Shown here: piece by piece, positions 34,748 to 43,515 of the stretch
Numbering within the stretch: the stretch's first letter is position 1
Layout of the letters: every line of letters begins with the position of its first letter
Assembly: GCF_011752565.1 (NCBI RefSeq)
Contig: NZ_VWXK01000019.1
Span: 1 to 64,000 of the forward strand
Length of the DNA: 64,000 bases
Direction: 5' to 3'
DNA from: Pantoea sp. Ap-967
GTDB taxonomy: Bacteria; Pseudomonadota; Gammaproteobacteria; Pseudomonadales; Pseudomonadaceae
Made by a program: the position numbers and the translations under genes
Notes under the pieces: generated by a model
The model's database searches: none
The model's input: the letters and a program-made list of their open reading frames with translations, nothing else
Told to the model about the DNA's origin: nothing

Positions 34748-35635
34748 TCAAGCGCGCTTGCGCAAATTCAGCCAGGCATCGACGCTGTAAACCGCCAGCC
34801 CCGCCCAGATGAACACGAACGCCATCAGGCTGCTCGGCGACATGTGCTCATCGAACAGCAGCACCGCCTGCAGCAACACCAGGGTAGGCGCCAGGTACTG
34901 CAGGAAGCCCAGGGTGGTGTAGGGCAGGTGGCGCGCCGCTGCGTTGAAGCACACCAGCGGCACCAGGGTGACAGGGCCCGCTGCCATCAACCACAGCGCT
35001 TCGCTGCTGGTGTAGAAATCAGCCTGGGCGCTCATCGCCGTCGGGTGCAGCAGCAGCCAGCCGGCTGCCAGTGGCACCAGCATCCAGGTTTCCACCACCA
35101 GGCCGGGCAAGGCGGCCACCGGTGCCTTCTTGCGAATCAGGCCATAGAAGCCAAAGGTCAGTGCCAGCACCAGCGACACCCAGGGCAGGCTGCCCACTTG
35201 CCACACCTGCTGCGCCACGCCCACCGCCGCCATCATCACGGCCAGCCATTGCAGGCGGCGCAGGCGCTCGCCGAGCAGCAGCATGCCCAACAGCACGTTG
35301 ACCAGCGGGTTGATGTAGTAGCCCAGGCTGGCTTCGAGCATGCGGCCGTTGTTCACCGCCCAGACATAGGTCAGCCAGTTGCCGGCAATCAAGGTACCGC
35401 TCAGGGCCAGGATGGCCAGGCGCTTGGGGTTTTCACGCAGTTCGCGCCACCAGCCGGGGTGCTTCCACACCAGCAACAGCAACGAGCCGAATAGGGCCGA
35501 CCAGAGCACCCGGTGGACGATGATCTCCACCGCCGGAACGCTCTGGATGGCTTTGAAATAAATCGGGAACAGGCCCCAGATGATGTAGGCACCAAGGCCC
35601 AGGAGGTACCCGCGGCGCGGGTTTGCAGCTTGCAT
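34748..35635 (-). CDS. rarD: EamA-family transporter RarD
   Basis: A 295-aa inner-membrane protein of the drug/metabolite transporter superfamily. About ten hydrophobic helices arranged as two EamA repeats can be seen. It starts MQAANPRRGYLLGLGAYIIWGLFPIYFKA (given here by its ends, residues 1-29), typical of RarD. The family is called chloramphenicol-sensitive protein; the natural substrate is unknown. AAGGA precedes the ATG. It is apparently monocistronic and lies 55 bp from srkA on the same strand. Confidence 0.92.
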   Translation of the reverse strand: MQAANPRRGYLLGLGAYIIWGLFPIYFKAIQSVPAVEIIVHRVLWSALFGSLLLLVWKHPGWWRELRENPKRLAILALSGTLIAGNWLTYVWAVNNGRMLEASLGYYINPLVNVLLGMLLLGERLRRLQWLAVMMAAVGVAQQVWQVGSLPWVSLVLALTFGFYGLIRKKAPVAALPGLVVETWMLVPLAAGWLLLHPTAMSAQADFYTSSEALWLMAAGPVTLVPLVCFNAAARHLPYTTLGFLQYLAPTLVLLQAVLLFDEHMSPSSLMAFVFIWAGLAVYSVDAWLNLRKRA

Positions 35636-35690
35636 GGAGAGTCCTTGCTGAACAAAGCGACGCCTATTGTAGACAGAGGCGCGCCTGCAT

Positions 35691-36665
35691 CTAGAACAAT
35701 TTCAGCGGCGCTTCATCCAGTGCGGCCATTTGCTCGCGCAGGGCGAGCACCTGGTCCCCCCAGTAGCGTGGCTGGCCAAACCACGGGAAGCTCGGCGGGA
35801 ACGCCGGGTCATCCCAGCGCCGTGCCAGCCAGGCGCTGTAGTGCAGCTGGCGCAGGGCGCGCAGGGGTTCGATCAGGGCCAGTTCGCGCGGGTCGAAGTC
35901 GTGGAACTCGTTGTAGCCGTCAATCAGCTCGGCCAGTTGGCCCAGGCGCTCCTCGCGGCTGCCGGCCAGCATCATCCACAGGTCCTGCACGGCCGGGCCC
36001 ATGCGGCAGTCGTCGAGGTCGACCACGTGGTACACCTCGTCGCGGTGCATGAGGTTGCCGGGGTGCAGGTCGCCGTGCAGGCGGATCACCTGGTGCGGGG
36101 TGCGGGCGTAGGCGTCCTCGACCCGCTTGAGCAGGTCGCGGGCCACGGATTCGTACGCAGGCAGCAACTCCTTGGGCACGAAGTTGCCTTCGAGCAGGGT
36201 GTTGAGCGAGGCATGGCCGAAGTTGTCCACAGCCAGCGCCTCGCGGTGGGCGAACGGGCGTGCGGCGCCAACGGCGTGCAGGCGGCCGAGCAGTTGGCCC
36301 AGGCGGTAGAGCTGGTCGAGGTTGCCGGGCTCCGGCGCATGGCCACCGCGGCGGGGGAACAGGGTGAAGCGAAAGCCCTGGTGTTCGAACAGGCTCTGGC
36401 CTTCATGCTGCAGCGGGGCCACCACCGGGACTTCGCAATCGGCGAGTTCGGCGGTGAACTGGTGTTCTTCGAGGATCGCCTCGGTGCTCCAGCGGCCTGG
36501 GCGGTAGAACTTGGCGATCAGGGGTTGCGCGCCTTCGATGCCGACCTGGTAGACGCGGTTTTCGTAGCTGTTCAGCGCCAGGACCCGCGCGTCGCTGAGA
36601 AAGCCGAGGCTTTCCACGGCGTCCAGGACCAGGTCGGGGGTGAGGGTGTCGAAGGGGTGGGACAT
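35691..36665 (-). CDS. srkA: Stress response serine/threonine kinase SrkA (YihE)
   Basis: A 324-aa aminoglycoside-phosphotransferase-fold protein kinase that protects E. coli from stress-induced death. Motifs: ATP-lysine K52 (LIAKFYRPGRWS), catalytic loop LHGDLHPGNLMH with D199, and metal site VVDLDDCRMG with D216/D218. The start is ATG 36665, where the family begins. It reads in the same direction as rarD and may share its transcript, since the gap to rarD is only 55 bp. Confidence 0.93.
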   Translation of the reverse strand: MSHPFDTLTPDLVLDAVESLGFLSDARVLALNSYENRVYQVGIEGAQPLIAKFYRPGRWSTEAILEEHQFTAELADCEVPVVAPLQHEGQSLFEHQGFRFTLFPRRGGHAPEPGNLDQLYRLGQLLGRLHAVGAARPFAHREALAVDNFGHASLNTLLEGNFVPKELLPAYESVARDLLKRVEDAYARTPHQVIRLHGDLHPGNLMHRDEVYHVVDLDDCRMGPAVQDLWMMLAGSREERLGQLAELIDGYNEFHDFDPRELALIEPLRALRQLHYSAWLARRWDDPAFPPSFPWFGQPRYWGDQVLALREQMAALDEAPLKLF

Positions 36666-36733
36666 GGGGGCTCCGGGGGTGGGCGGCATGTCGGCATGGT
36701 AACCCATTCCATGGTCTGGCCTGGGGGTTGCCT

Positions 36734-36788
36734 GTGCCGGCCCTTTCGCGGGGCAAGCCCGCTCCTACATCAGCGAAAGGGCCGGCAC
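36734..36788. repeat. REP core framed by a 16-bp inverted repeat
   Basis: GTGCCGGCCCTTTCGC (36734-36749) pairs with GCGAAAGGGCCGGCAC (36773-36788). The loop carries a REP half (GGGGCAAGCCCGCTCCTAC). It ends 3 bp from the stop of the ModE-like gene and could terminate that transcript. Confidence 0.85.
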
Positions 36789-36791
36789 TGG

Positions 36792-37556
36792 CTAAACCGG
36801 CACCCCGAGCAACACATAGGACGGATGAAACTGCACCCGCACTCTGCGCCCTTCACCTACCGACTGCCCAGCCAACCACTCGGCATCGGCAAACGCACAC
36901 AATGTTTGCCCATTGCCCAGCGCCAGCCGCACCTCGCTGTCGCCCTGGGCATCGGGCAGCACTTGCTCGACCGTCGCGTTCAGCACATTGCTGCCAGCCT
37001 CGGCCTGTTCATCATCACCCAGCAACCGTACCCAGCCAGCCTTGAGCAGCGCCATCACCGTGGTACCCAGGGTCAGTTCCAGGCGCGCCGTGCTGTCGTG
37101 GGTAATCAGCGCCTCGATCTCCAGCCCGCCGCCCAGGGCCAGGCTTACCCGGTCATGCCGGCCTTCGCGGCGTAGCCCGCTGACCTGCCCCTGCAACTGG
37201 TTGCGGGCGCTGGTGCGCAGCATCAGGCGGCCCAGCAGGTCGAGGTCGCTGGACTCTTCAGCCGCTTCCAGAATTTGTGCCTGCAGGGCCTGCACTTTCT
37301 GGTACAGGCGCAGCACCCGCTCGCCCTCCGCCGACAGCCGGGCACCACCGCCGCCCCGGCCACCGGTGCTGCGCTCGACCAAGGGCTGGCTGGCCAGGTT
37401 GTTGAGTTCGTCGATGGCATCCCAGGCGGCCTTGTAGCTGATGCCGGCGGCCTTCGCCGCGCGGGTGATCGAGCCTTGTTCGGCAATGTGCTGCAGCAAG
37501 GCGATGCGCTGTGGGCGGCGGGCAATGTGTTGGGTAAGGACGGTGGGCAGGGACAT
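36792..37556 (-). CDS. ModE-like molybdate-responsive regulator
   Basis: A 254-aa protein with a LysR-like winged helix at the N-terminus (about 15-80: RIALLQHIAEQGSITRAAKA, AAWDAIDELNN, then a GGRGGGG wing). Two Mop/TOBE-type domains follow (about 118-180 and 190-254: ARNQLQGQVSGLR and SNVLNATVEQVLPD). This is the layout of ModE, which represses molybdate-uptake genes when molybdate is bound. No mod transport genes are adjacent, so the targets are distant. ATG 37556 has only a weak ribosome site. I leave the symbol blank because several ModE-like paralogues occur in Pseudomonas. Confidence 0.85.
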   Translation of the reverse strand: MSLPTVLTQHIARRPQRIALLQHIAEQGSITRAAKAAGISYKAAWDAIDELNNLASQPLVERSTGGRGGGGARLSAEGERVLRLYQKVQALQAQILEAAEESSDLDLLGRLMLRTSARNQLQGQVSGLRREGRHDRVSLALGGGLEIEALITHDSTARLELTLGTTVMALLKAGWVRLLGDDEQAEAGSNVLNATVEQVLPDAQGDSEVRLALGNGQTLCAFADAEWLAGQSVGEGRRVRVQFHPSYVLLGVPV

Positions 37557-37582
37557 GTGGGCGCCTAGGGGTAGGGGACCTG

Positions 37583-38320
37583 TCAAGCTTGCCCCGGTTT
37601 TGCCGTGCGTGCCAGGCAATACACATCCACCCGGCTTGCGCCCGCCTGGCGCAGCACCTGGGCGATGGCCTGGGCGGTGGCGCCAGTGGTTACCACGTCA
37701 TCCACCACGGCCACATGGCGGCCCTCGCAGGCGCCCTGGTCGGCCACGCTAAAGGCCTGGCGCAGGTTGCGCCTGCGGGCCCTGGCATCGAGCGTTTGCT
37801 GGGCCGGGGTGTCCCGGGTGCGCAGCAACACACTTTCCTGGCAGGCGATGCCCAGCTCCTTGGCCAACCAGCGGGCGAGCATGCCGGCCTGGTTGAAGCC
37901 GCGTTCACGCAACCTGCGCCTGGCCAATGGCACCGGCAGCAGCAAGGTGGGGCAGGCAAGGCCCTGGGCATAACGGTGGCGCAAGTTCAGGCTGAGCATT
38001 TGCGCCAGCAGGCGGCCCAGGGGCCATTGGCGGTTGTGCTTGAAGCGGCTGACCAGGGTGTCCAGCGGGAAGCCGTAGTGCCAGGGCGCCACGACCTGCT
38101 CGAAGGCCGGCGGGCGGCGGCTGCAATGGGCGCAGGTCAGGCCGGCCATGGGCAGCGGCAGGGCGCAGCGCAGGCAGTATTCGTCCAGCCACGGCAGTGC
38201 CTGTTCGCAGGCGGCGCAGATAGGGTGGGGCTGTTCGGCGAGTTCGTCGCAGAGCAAACAGGTGTGGTTAATATTCGTACACTTGTAAACCAGAGCTTTT
38301 AACCAAGGTTGACAGTTCAT
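37583..38320 (-). CDS. ComF family phosphoribosyltransferase-like protein
   Basis: A 245-aa ComF/GntX-type protein. It has an N-terminal zinc-ribbon-like Cys cluster (CLLC, CAAC, CLRC, CAHC, residues about 20-66) and a C-terminal type I phosphoribosyltransferase domain with the PRPP loop VAVVDDVVTTGATA. Relatives contribute to DNA uptake in naturally competent bacteria; in Pseudomonas the role is unclear. The ATG at 38320 is preceded by GGAAGG. Codons about 2-13 overlap a BirA-type operator and the -35 element of the divergent bio operon, so its own expression could be affected by biotin. A ModE-like gene follows 26 bp downstream. Confidence 0.87.
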   Translation of the reverse strand: MNCQPWLKALVYKCTNINHTCLLCDELAEQPHPICAACEQALPWLDEYCLRCALPLPMAGLTCAHCSRRPPAFEQVVAPWHYGFPLDTLVSRFKHNRQWPLGRLLAQMLSLNLRHRYAQGLACPTLLLPVPLARRRLRERGFNQAGMLARWLAKELGIACQESVLLRTRDTPAQQTLDARARRRNLRQAFSVADQGACEGRHVAVVDDVVTTGATAQAIAQVLRQAGASRVDVYCLARTAKPGQA

Positions 38321-38337
38321 AGGCCTTCCATGACTAT
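38283..38337 (+). promoter_or_regulatory. BirA-type bio operator and bioB promoter
   Basis: TTGTAAACC (38283-38291), 15 bases, then GGTTGACAG (38307-38315). This matches the BirA operator model TTGTAAACC-N14..16-GGTTTACAA with two mismatches in the right half. A perfect sigma70 -35 hexamer TTGACA (38309-38314) lies in the right half-site. A -10-like GACTAT follows at 38332-38337, 17 bases on. BirA-biotinyl-AMP binding would thus block the promoter. The site is inside the first codons of the ComF-like gene. Confidence 0.75.
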
Positions 38338-38409
38338 GCGAGCTATCCGTGATGCGCTGGCAGGCACTTGTGCCTCGGCGCCAGCTACAGCCTAAACAAG
38401 GAAACGCCG

Positions 38410-39468
38410 ATGAGCGCCAGCACAACTGCAACAACACGTCACGACTGGTCCCTGCCTGAGGTCAAGGCACTGTTCCAGCAACCGTTCAACGACTTGCTGT
38501 TCCAGGCGCAATCCGTGCACCGCGCGCATTTCGACCCGAACCGCGTCCAGGTGTCGACGTTGCTGTCGATCAAGACCGGCGCCTGCCCGGAAGATTGCAA
38601 GTACTGCCCACAGTCCGGCCACTACAACACCGGGCTGGAAAAGCAAAAGCTGATGGAAGTGCAGAAGGTGCTGGAGGAAGCCGCCCGGGCCAAGGCCATC
38701 GGCTCCACGCGCTTCTGCATGGGCGCGGCCTGGAAGCACCCGTCGGCCAAGGACATGCCCTACGTGCTGGAGATGGTCAAAGGGGTCAAGGCCATGGGCC
38801 TGGAAACCTGCATGACCCTCGGCAAGCTCGACCAGGAGCAGACCGTGGCCCTGGCCCAGGCCGGCCTTGACTACTACAACCACAACCTCGACACCTCGCC
38901 TGAGTTCTACGGCAGCATCATCACCACCCGCACCTACAGCGAGCGCCTGCAAACCCTGGCCTACGTGCGCGATGCCGGGATGAAGATCTGCTCTGGCGGC
39001 ATCCTGGGCATGGGCGAGTCGCTGGACGACCGTGCAGGCCTGCTGATCCAGCTGGCCAACCTGCCCGAGCACCCGGAGTCGGTACCGATCAACATGCTGG
39101 TGAAAGTGGCCGGCACGCCCCTGGCCGATGAAGAAGATGTCGACCCGTTCGACTTCATCCGCATGCTGGCGGTTGCCCGCATCCTGATGCCCAAGTCGCA
39201 CGTGCGCCTGTCCGCCGGCCGTGAGCAGATGAATGAACAGATGCAGGCCCTGGCCTTCATGGCCGGCGCCAACTCGATCTTCTATGGCGAGAAGCTGCTG
39301 ACCACCGCCAACCCGCAGGCCGACAAGGACATGCAGCTGTTCGCCCGCCTCGGCATCAAGCCCGAAGCCCGTGAAGAGCACGCCGATGAAGTGCACCAGG
39401 CGGCCATCGAGCAGGCCCTGGTGGAACAACGCAGCAGCGAGCTGTTCTACAACGCCGCGACGGCCTGA
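38410..39468 (+). CDS. bioB: Biotin synthase
   Basis: Radical-SAM enzyme that inserts sulfur into dethiobiotin, the last step of biotin synthesis. The 352-aa protein carries the [4Fe-4S] motif C59-x3-C63-x2-C66 (CPEDCKYC). Conserved segments for the [2Fe-2S] sulfur-donor cluster are also present (ETCMTLGKL, YYNHNLDT, CSGGILGMGE). ATG 38410 is chosen with AAGGAAAC upstream; an in-frame ATG at 38368 is too close to the promoter and extends beyond the family start. It is the first gene of bioBFHCD and overlaps bioF by one base. Confidence 0.97.
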   Translation: MSASTTATTRHDWSLPEVKALFQQPFNDLLFQAQSVHRAHFDPNRVQVSTLLSIKTGACPEDCKYCPQSGHYNTGLEKQKLMEVQKVLEEAARAKAIGSTRFCMGAAWKHPSAKDMPYVLEMVKGVKAMGLETCMTLGKLDQEQTVALAQAGLDYYNHNLDTSPEFYGSIITTRTYSERLQTLAYVRDAGMKICSGGILGMGESLDDRAGLLIQLANLPEHPESVPINMLVKVAGTPLADEEDVDPFDFIRMLAVARILMPKSHVRLSAGREQMNEQMQALAFMAGANSIFYGEKLLTTANPQADKDMQLFARLGIKPEAREEHADEVHQAAIEQALVEQRSSELFYNAATA

Positions 39469-40640
39469 TGGCCTTCGACCTCGCGGCGCGCCTGGCCGAA
39501 CGGCGCGCCGCAGACCTGCATCGGCAGCGGCCAATGCTGGAAAGCCCGCAAGGGCCGCAGGTGGTGGTCGATGGCCAGCGCCTGCTGGCCTTCTGCAGCA
39601 ATGACTACCTGGGCCTTGCCAACCACCCCGACGTGATTGCCGCCTGGCAGGCCGGTGCCGAGCGCTGGGGTGTCGGCGGTGGCGCCTCGCACCTGGTGCT
39701 TGGCCACAGCACCCCGCACCACCAGGTGGAGGAGGCGCTGGCCGAACTCACCGGCCGCCCGCGCGCGCTGCTGTTTTCCACCGGCTACATGGCCAACCTT
39801 GGGGCCATCACCGCGTTGCTGGGGCAGGGCGATACCGTTCTGCAAGACCGCCTGAACCATGCCTCGCTGCTCGATGGCGGGCTGCTCAGTGGCGCCCGCT
39901 TCAGCCGTTACCTGCACAACGACCCGGCAAGCCTGGCCAGCCGCCTGGAGAAAGCCACCGGCAACACCCTGGTGGTCACCGATGGTGTGTTCAGCATGGA
40001 CGGCGACCTTGCCGATTTGCCGGCGCTGGCTGCTGCCAGCCGTGCCCGTGGCGCCTGGCTGATGGTCGATGACGCTCATGGCCTGGGCACCCTGGGCGCC
40101 CAGGGTGGCGGTATCGTCGAGCACTTCGGCCTGGGCGTGGACGATGTGCCGGTGCTGATCGGCACCCTGGGCAAGGCGTGCGGCACGGCCGGTGCCTTCG
40201 TGGCTGGCAGCGAGGAATTGATCGAGGCGCTGGTGCAGTTCGCCCGGCCTTACATCTACACCACCAGCCAGCCCCCGGCCTTGGCCTGCGCCACGCTCAA
40301 GAGCCTGGAGCTGCTGCGCCGGGAAACCTGGCGCCGTGAGCACCTGGCCGCGCTGATTCGCCAGTTCCGCGAGGGCGCTGCGCAGATCGGCCTGCAGCTG
40401 ATGGACAGCCCCACGCCGATCCAGCCGATCGTGATCGGCGACAGTGCCCAGGCCTTGAAACTGTCCCGCCTGTTGCGCGAGCGCGGCCTGCTGGTAACCG
40501 CCATTCGTCCGCCCACCGTGCCAGCGGGCAGTGCACGCCTGCGGGTAACCCTGAGCGCCGCCCACAGCGCGGCGCAGGTGCAGCTATTGTTGAATGCATT
40601 GGCCGAGTGTTATCCACAGCTGGAGGCCGCCGATGCGTAA
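39468..40640 (+). CDS. bioF: 8-amino-7-oxononanoate synthase
   Basis: PLP-dependent enzyme that condenses pimeloyl-ACP or pimeloyl-CoA with alanine to give 8-amino-7-oxononanoate. It is 390 aa. The PLP lysine is K236 (GTLGKACGTAGAF), preceded by the cofactor-binding DDAHGLGTLG (201-210) and the substrate segment GVGGGASHLVLG. ATG 39468 overlaps the bioB stop by one base (TGATG). The end overlaps bioH by 8 bases, indicating translational coupling. Confidence 0.97.
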   Translation: MAFDLAARLAERRAADLHRQRPMLESPQGPQVVVDGQRLLAFCSNDYLGLANHPDVIAAWQAGAERWGVGGGASHLVLGHSTPHHQVEEALAELTGRPRALLFSTGYMANLGAITALLGQGDTVLQDRLNHASLLDGGLLSGARFSRYLHNDPASLASRLEKATGNTLVVTDGVFSMDGDLADLPALAAASRARGAWLMVDDAHGLGTLGAQGGGIVEHFGLGVDDVPVLIGTLGKACGTAGAFVAGSEELIEALVQFARPYIYTTSQPPALACATLKSLELLRRETWRREHLAALIRQFREGAAQIGLQLMDSPTPIQPIVIGDSAQALKLSRLLRERGLLVTAIRPPTVPAGSARLRVTLSAAHSAAQVQLLLNALAECYPQLEAADA

Positions 40641-41364
40641 CCGAATGATCCTTCTGCCCGGCTGGGGCTTGGGCACCGCCGCCCTGGAGCCGCTGGCCGC
40701 CAGCCTGCGCGCCCAGGATGCGCGCCTGCACGTTGAGCTGATGCCCCTGCCGGAACTGGCCGACACCGATGTGCAGGCCTGGGTCGACTACCTGGACCGC
40801 AAGCTGCCCACCGATACCTGGCTGGGCGGCTGGTCGTTGGGCGGCATGCTGGCCAGTGAGCTGGCGCGCAAGCGCGGCGACCACTGTTGCGGCTTGCTGA
40901 CCTTGGGCAGCAACCCCAGTTTCGTGGCGCGCGCCGACTGGCCGCATGGCATGGCCGACGACACTTTTGGCACCTTCCTCGACGGTTGCCGCAGCCACAC
41001 CTCGGTCACCCTCAAGCGCTTTCGCAGCTTGTGCAGCGACGGCGCCCTGCAGCCGCGCACGCTGCTGCGCCAGCTGGGCGTTGGCGTGCCGGATACCGAC
41101 CCGCTGTACCTGGCAAACGGCCTGGAGGTGCTGGCCCAGCTCGATACCCGTGAAGCGCTGCAGGCCTATGCTGGCCCGCAACTGCACCTGTTCGCCGGCA
41201 GCGACGCGCTGGTGCCGGCCGAGGCGGCCAAGGCGCTGAGCGAGTTGCTGCCGGACGTCGAGGTTGGCCTGGTCGAAGACAGTTCCCACGCCTTCTTGCT
41301 GGAATACCCACAAGAGCTGGCGGCGGGCATCAAGAGTTTCCTGCATGAGAGTGGCGATGACTGA
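40633..41364 (+). CDS. bioH: Pimeloyl-ACP methyl ester carboxylesterase
   Basis: BioH removes the methyl group from pimeloyl-ACP methyl ester, ending the modified fatty-acid cycle that builds pimelate. This 243-aa alpha/beta hydrolase has the nucleophile elbow GWSLGG (S68), an acid in GSDALVP and the histidine in SSHAFLLEYP. TGGAGG sits 6 bases before ATG 40633. In E. coli bioH is outside the bio operon, while here it is between bioF and bioC, a common Pseudomonas arrangement. Confidence 0.94.
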   Translation: MRNRMILLPGWGLGTAALEPLAASLRAQDARLHVELMPLPELADTDVQAWVDYLDRKLPTDTWLGGWSLGGMLASELARKRGDHCCGLLTLGSNPSFVARADWPHGMADDTFGTFLDGCRSHTSVTLKRFRSLCSDGALQPRTLLRQLGVGVPDTDPLYLANGLEVLAQLDTREALQAYAGPQLHLFAGSDALVPAEAAKALSELLPDVEVGLVEDSSHAFLLEYPQELAAGIKSFLHESGDD

Positions 41365-42175
41365 CCTTTCCCGTCCAACCCTGCCCGGCGCCTTGCCAGA
41401 CAAGCGCCAGGTGGCCGCTTCGTTTTCCCGCGCCGCAGCCAGCTACGACAGCGTGGCGGCCCTGCAGCGGGCGGTGGGCGTAAGCCTGCTGGAGCAGTTG
41501 CCGGAGGGCCTGGCGCCATCGCGCTGGCTCGACCTTGGCAGCGGCACCGGGCATTTCAGCCGGGTGCTGGCCGAGCGTTTCGCCCCGGCCAGCGGCGTGG
41601 CGGTGGACATCGCCGAGGGCATGCTGCGCCATGCCCGCACCGAGCAGGGCGGCGCCCGCTACCATGTGGCGGGCGATGCCGAACGGCTGCCGCTGCGCGA
41701 TGGCAGTGTCGACCTGGTGTTCAGCAGCCTGGCCGTGCAGTGGTGCAGCCAGTTCGCCAGCGTGCTTGAGCAAGCGCTGCGAGTGCTTCGCCCAGGCGGA
41801 GTGCTGGCCTTCAGCAGCCTGTGCGTGGGCACCCTGGATGAACTGCGTGCCAGTTGGCAGGCCGTTGACGGCATGGTGCATGTAAACCGCTTCCGCCGTT
41901 TCGAGGACTACCAGGGCCTGTGCGCCGCCAGTGGCTTCGAAACGCTCGGCCTGCAACGCCTGGCCCATGTGCTGCACTACCCGGACGTGCGCAGCCTGAC
42001 CCATGAACTCAAGGCCCTCGGTGCCCACAACCTGAACCCGGGGCGCCCTGCGGGCCTGACCGGGCGGGCCCGGATGCAGGGGCTTTTGCAGGCGTATGAA
42101 GCGTTCCGCCAGCCCCAGGGGCTGCCGGCCACCTATCAGGTGGTCTATGGTGTGTTGCGCAAGCCACAGGCATGA
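41357..42175 (+). CDS. bioC: Malonyl-ACP O-methyltransferase
   Basis: BioC methylates the free carboxyl of malonyl-ACP with S-adenosylmethionine so that it can enter fatty-acid elongation as a biotin precursor. The 272-aa class I methyltransferase has motif I WLDLGSGTGHFSRVL (57-71) and the downstream segments SVDLVFSSLAVQWC and ALRVLRPGGVLAFSS. ATG 41357 overlaps the bioH stop by 8 bases. bioD follows 10 bp downstream. Confidence 0.95.
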   Translation: MTDLSRPTLPGALPDKRQVAASFSRAAASYDSVAALQRAVGVSLLEQLPEGLAPSRWLDLGSGTGHFSRVLAERFAPASGVAVDIAEGMLRHARTEQGGARYHVAGDAERLPLRDGSVDLVFSSLAVQWCSQFASVLEQALRVLRPGGVLAFSSLCVGTLDELRASWQAVDGMVHVNRFRRFEDYQGLCAASGFETLGLQRLAHVLHYPDVRSLTHELKALGAHNLNPGRPAGLTGRARMQGLLQAYEAFRQPQGLPATYQVVYGVLRKPQA

Positions 42176-42185
42176 GAGGAGCGAC

Positions 42186-42866
42186 ATGAGCCAGGCCTAT
42201 TTCATCGCCGGGACCGACACCGATGTCGGCAAGACCACCATCGCCGCCGGGTTGCTGCATGCGGCGCGCCTGCAGGGGCTGAGTACGTTGGGGGCAAAGC
42301 CGGTTGCCTCGGGCTGCAGCATGACCCCCAAGGGCCTGCGCAACAGCGATGCGCAGGCGCTGATCGATGAGAGTTCGATCAAGCTGCCCTATGCGGAGGT
42401 GAACCCGTTTGCCTTCGAGCCTGCCATCGCCCCGCATGTGGCGGCGCGCGAGGCGGGCGTTACGCTGGATGTGCCGGTGCTGCTCAAGGCCATGCGCCAC
42501 GTGCTGGCCCAGGAAGCGGATTTCACTCTGGTGGAGGGTGCGGGGGGCTGGCGAGTGCCGCTGTCTGCCCATGCCAACCTGTCGGACCTGGCCATTGCCT
42601 TGCGGCTGCCGGTGATCCTGGTGGTGGGCGTGCGCCTGGGGTGCATCAACCATGCCTTGCTCAGCGCCGAAGCCATCGACCGGGACGGCCTGCAATTAGC
42701 GGGGTGGGTGGCGAACATCATCGAGCCGAAGACCGCTCGGCTGGAAGAGAACCTGGCCAGCCTTGCGGAGCGCCTGCCGGCGCCATGCCTGGGGCGGGTG
42801 CCCAAGCTCAAGCTGGCCACGGCCGATGCGGTGGCCGAGCATCTGCAACTGGACCTGCTGGATTGA
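42186..42866 (+). CDS. bioD: Dethiobiotin synthetase
   Basis: ATP-dependent carboxylase that closes the ureido ring of dethiobiotin. It is 226 aa, with the P-loop GTDTDVGKTT at 9-18 and the EGAGGWRVPL segment near residue 118. GAGAGGAG precedes the ATG. It is the last gene of bioBFHCD. The aminotransferase gene bioA, needed between the BioF and BioD steps, is not in this window and must be elsewhere. Confidence 0.96.
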   Translation: MSQAYFIAGTDTDVGKTTIAAGLLHAARLQGLSTLGAKPVASGCSMTPKGLRNSDAQALIDESSIKLPYAEVNPFAFEPAIAPHVAAREAGVTLDVPVLLKAMRHVLAQEADFTLVEGAGGWRVPLSAHANLSDLAIALRLPVILVVGVRLGCINHALLSAEAIDRDGLQLAGWVANIIEPKTARLEENLASLAERLPAPCLGRVPKLKLATADAVAEHLQLDLLD

Positions 42867-42880
42867 CCGCCCCTTCGCGC

Positions 42881-42914
42881 CTGTAGGCGCGGGCTTGCGC
42901 CGCGAAGAGGCCGG
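42881..42914. repeat. REP element (variant, single)
   Basis: A diverged REP copy (TGTAGGCGCGGGCTTGCGC then CGCGAAGAGGCCGG) just downstream of bioD. The stem has compensated changes relative to the common form. Confidence 0.75.
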
Positions 42915-43033
42915 CCCAGGAATACCCATGGCCTATCAGCTAGCACCGAGCCATTAGGGATTTAAACGGGCCTTTTCGCCCCTGGGCTGCTTTAATTGGG
43001 CCAGTTCCTATCCAGCGTCATTGGAGTTCTGAC

Positions 43034-43330
43034 ATGGAAATCACCGGCAGCACCGCGTACTACGCGGGCCTCAACGCCATCTACAACGGCCAGAACCGTG
43101 TCGATCAGGCCGCCGGCCAGATCGCCAACGCTTCGGTCGAGCGCGCCGCCACCAGCCAGTCCAGCGACTTTCAGGCCGAGCGCCTGCGCGCAGTGGACCG
43201 CAGCCAGCAGATGGACATGGCCACCAGCACCGTGCAACTGGCGTTGGGCAAGACCGAAGTCGAAGCCGGCGCCAAGGTCGCCAAGGCGTCCGACGAAATG
43301 CTCGGGCGGTTCATCGACACCTACGCCTGA
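43034..43330 (+). CDS. Conserved hypothetical protein, rod-protein-like N-terminus
   Basis: A 98-aa protein with a good ribosome site (GGAG 8 bases before the ATG) and coding-like composition. The segment GLNAIYNGQNRVDQAAGQIANASVE resembles the N-terminal helix of flagellar rod and hook proteins (the 'NNIAN' region); here it is cited by its span, residues 12-37. The rest is polar and helical, with no signal peptide or membrane segment. No flagellar genes are near. It stands alone between bioD and an acyl-CoA dehydrogenase gene. I do not recognise a characterised family. Confidence 0.75.
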   Translation: MEITGSTAYYAGLNAIYNGQNRVDQAAGQIANASVERAATSQSSDFQAERLRAVDRSQQMDMATSTVQLALGKTEVEAGAKVAKASDEMLGRFIDTYA

Positions 43331-43352
43331 TACCAGCCTGCACGCAGCCCCC

Positions 43353-43439
43353 TGTAGGAGCGGGTTTACCCGCGAATGCGTCCGCTCAGACATCTCTGTT
43401 GTCTGGGCGGGCCCTTTCGCGGGTAAACCCGCTCCTACA
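43353..43439. repeat. Inverted REP pair (GGGTAAACCC stem)
   Basis: Arms 43353-43376 and 43416-43439 are perfect 24-bp reverse complements around a 39-base spacer. The spacer itself contains CAGACA-N-TGTCTG. It occupies much of the 298-bp gap between the 98-aa protein and the acyl-CoA dehydrogenase gene. Confidence 0.9.
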
Positions 43440-43515
43440 GTCGTTTGTGGGTGCCCAAAATGTCGAATGGCACAAACGCCATCTTTCGCGGCGAAAATGG
43501 CACCATAGTCCCTCC

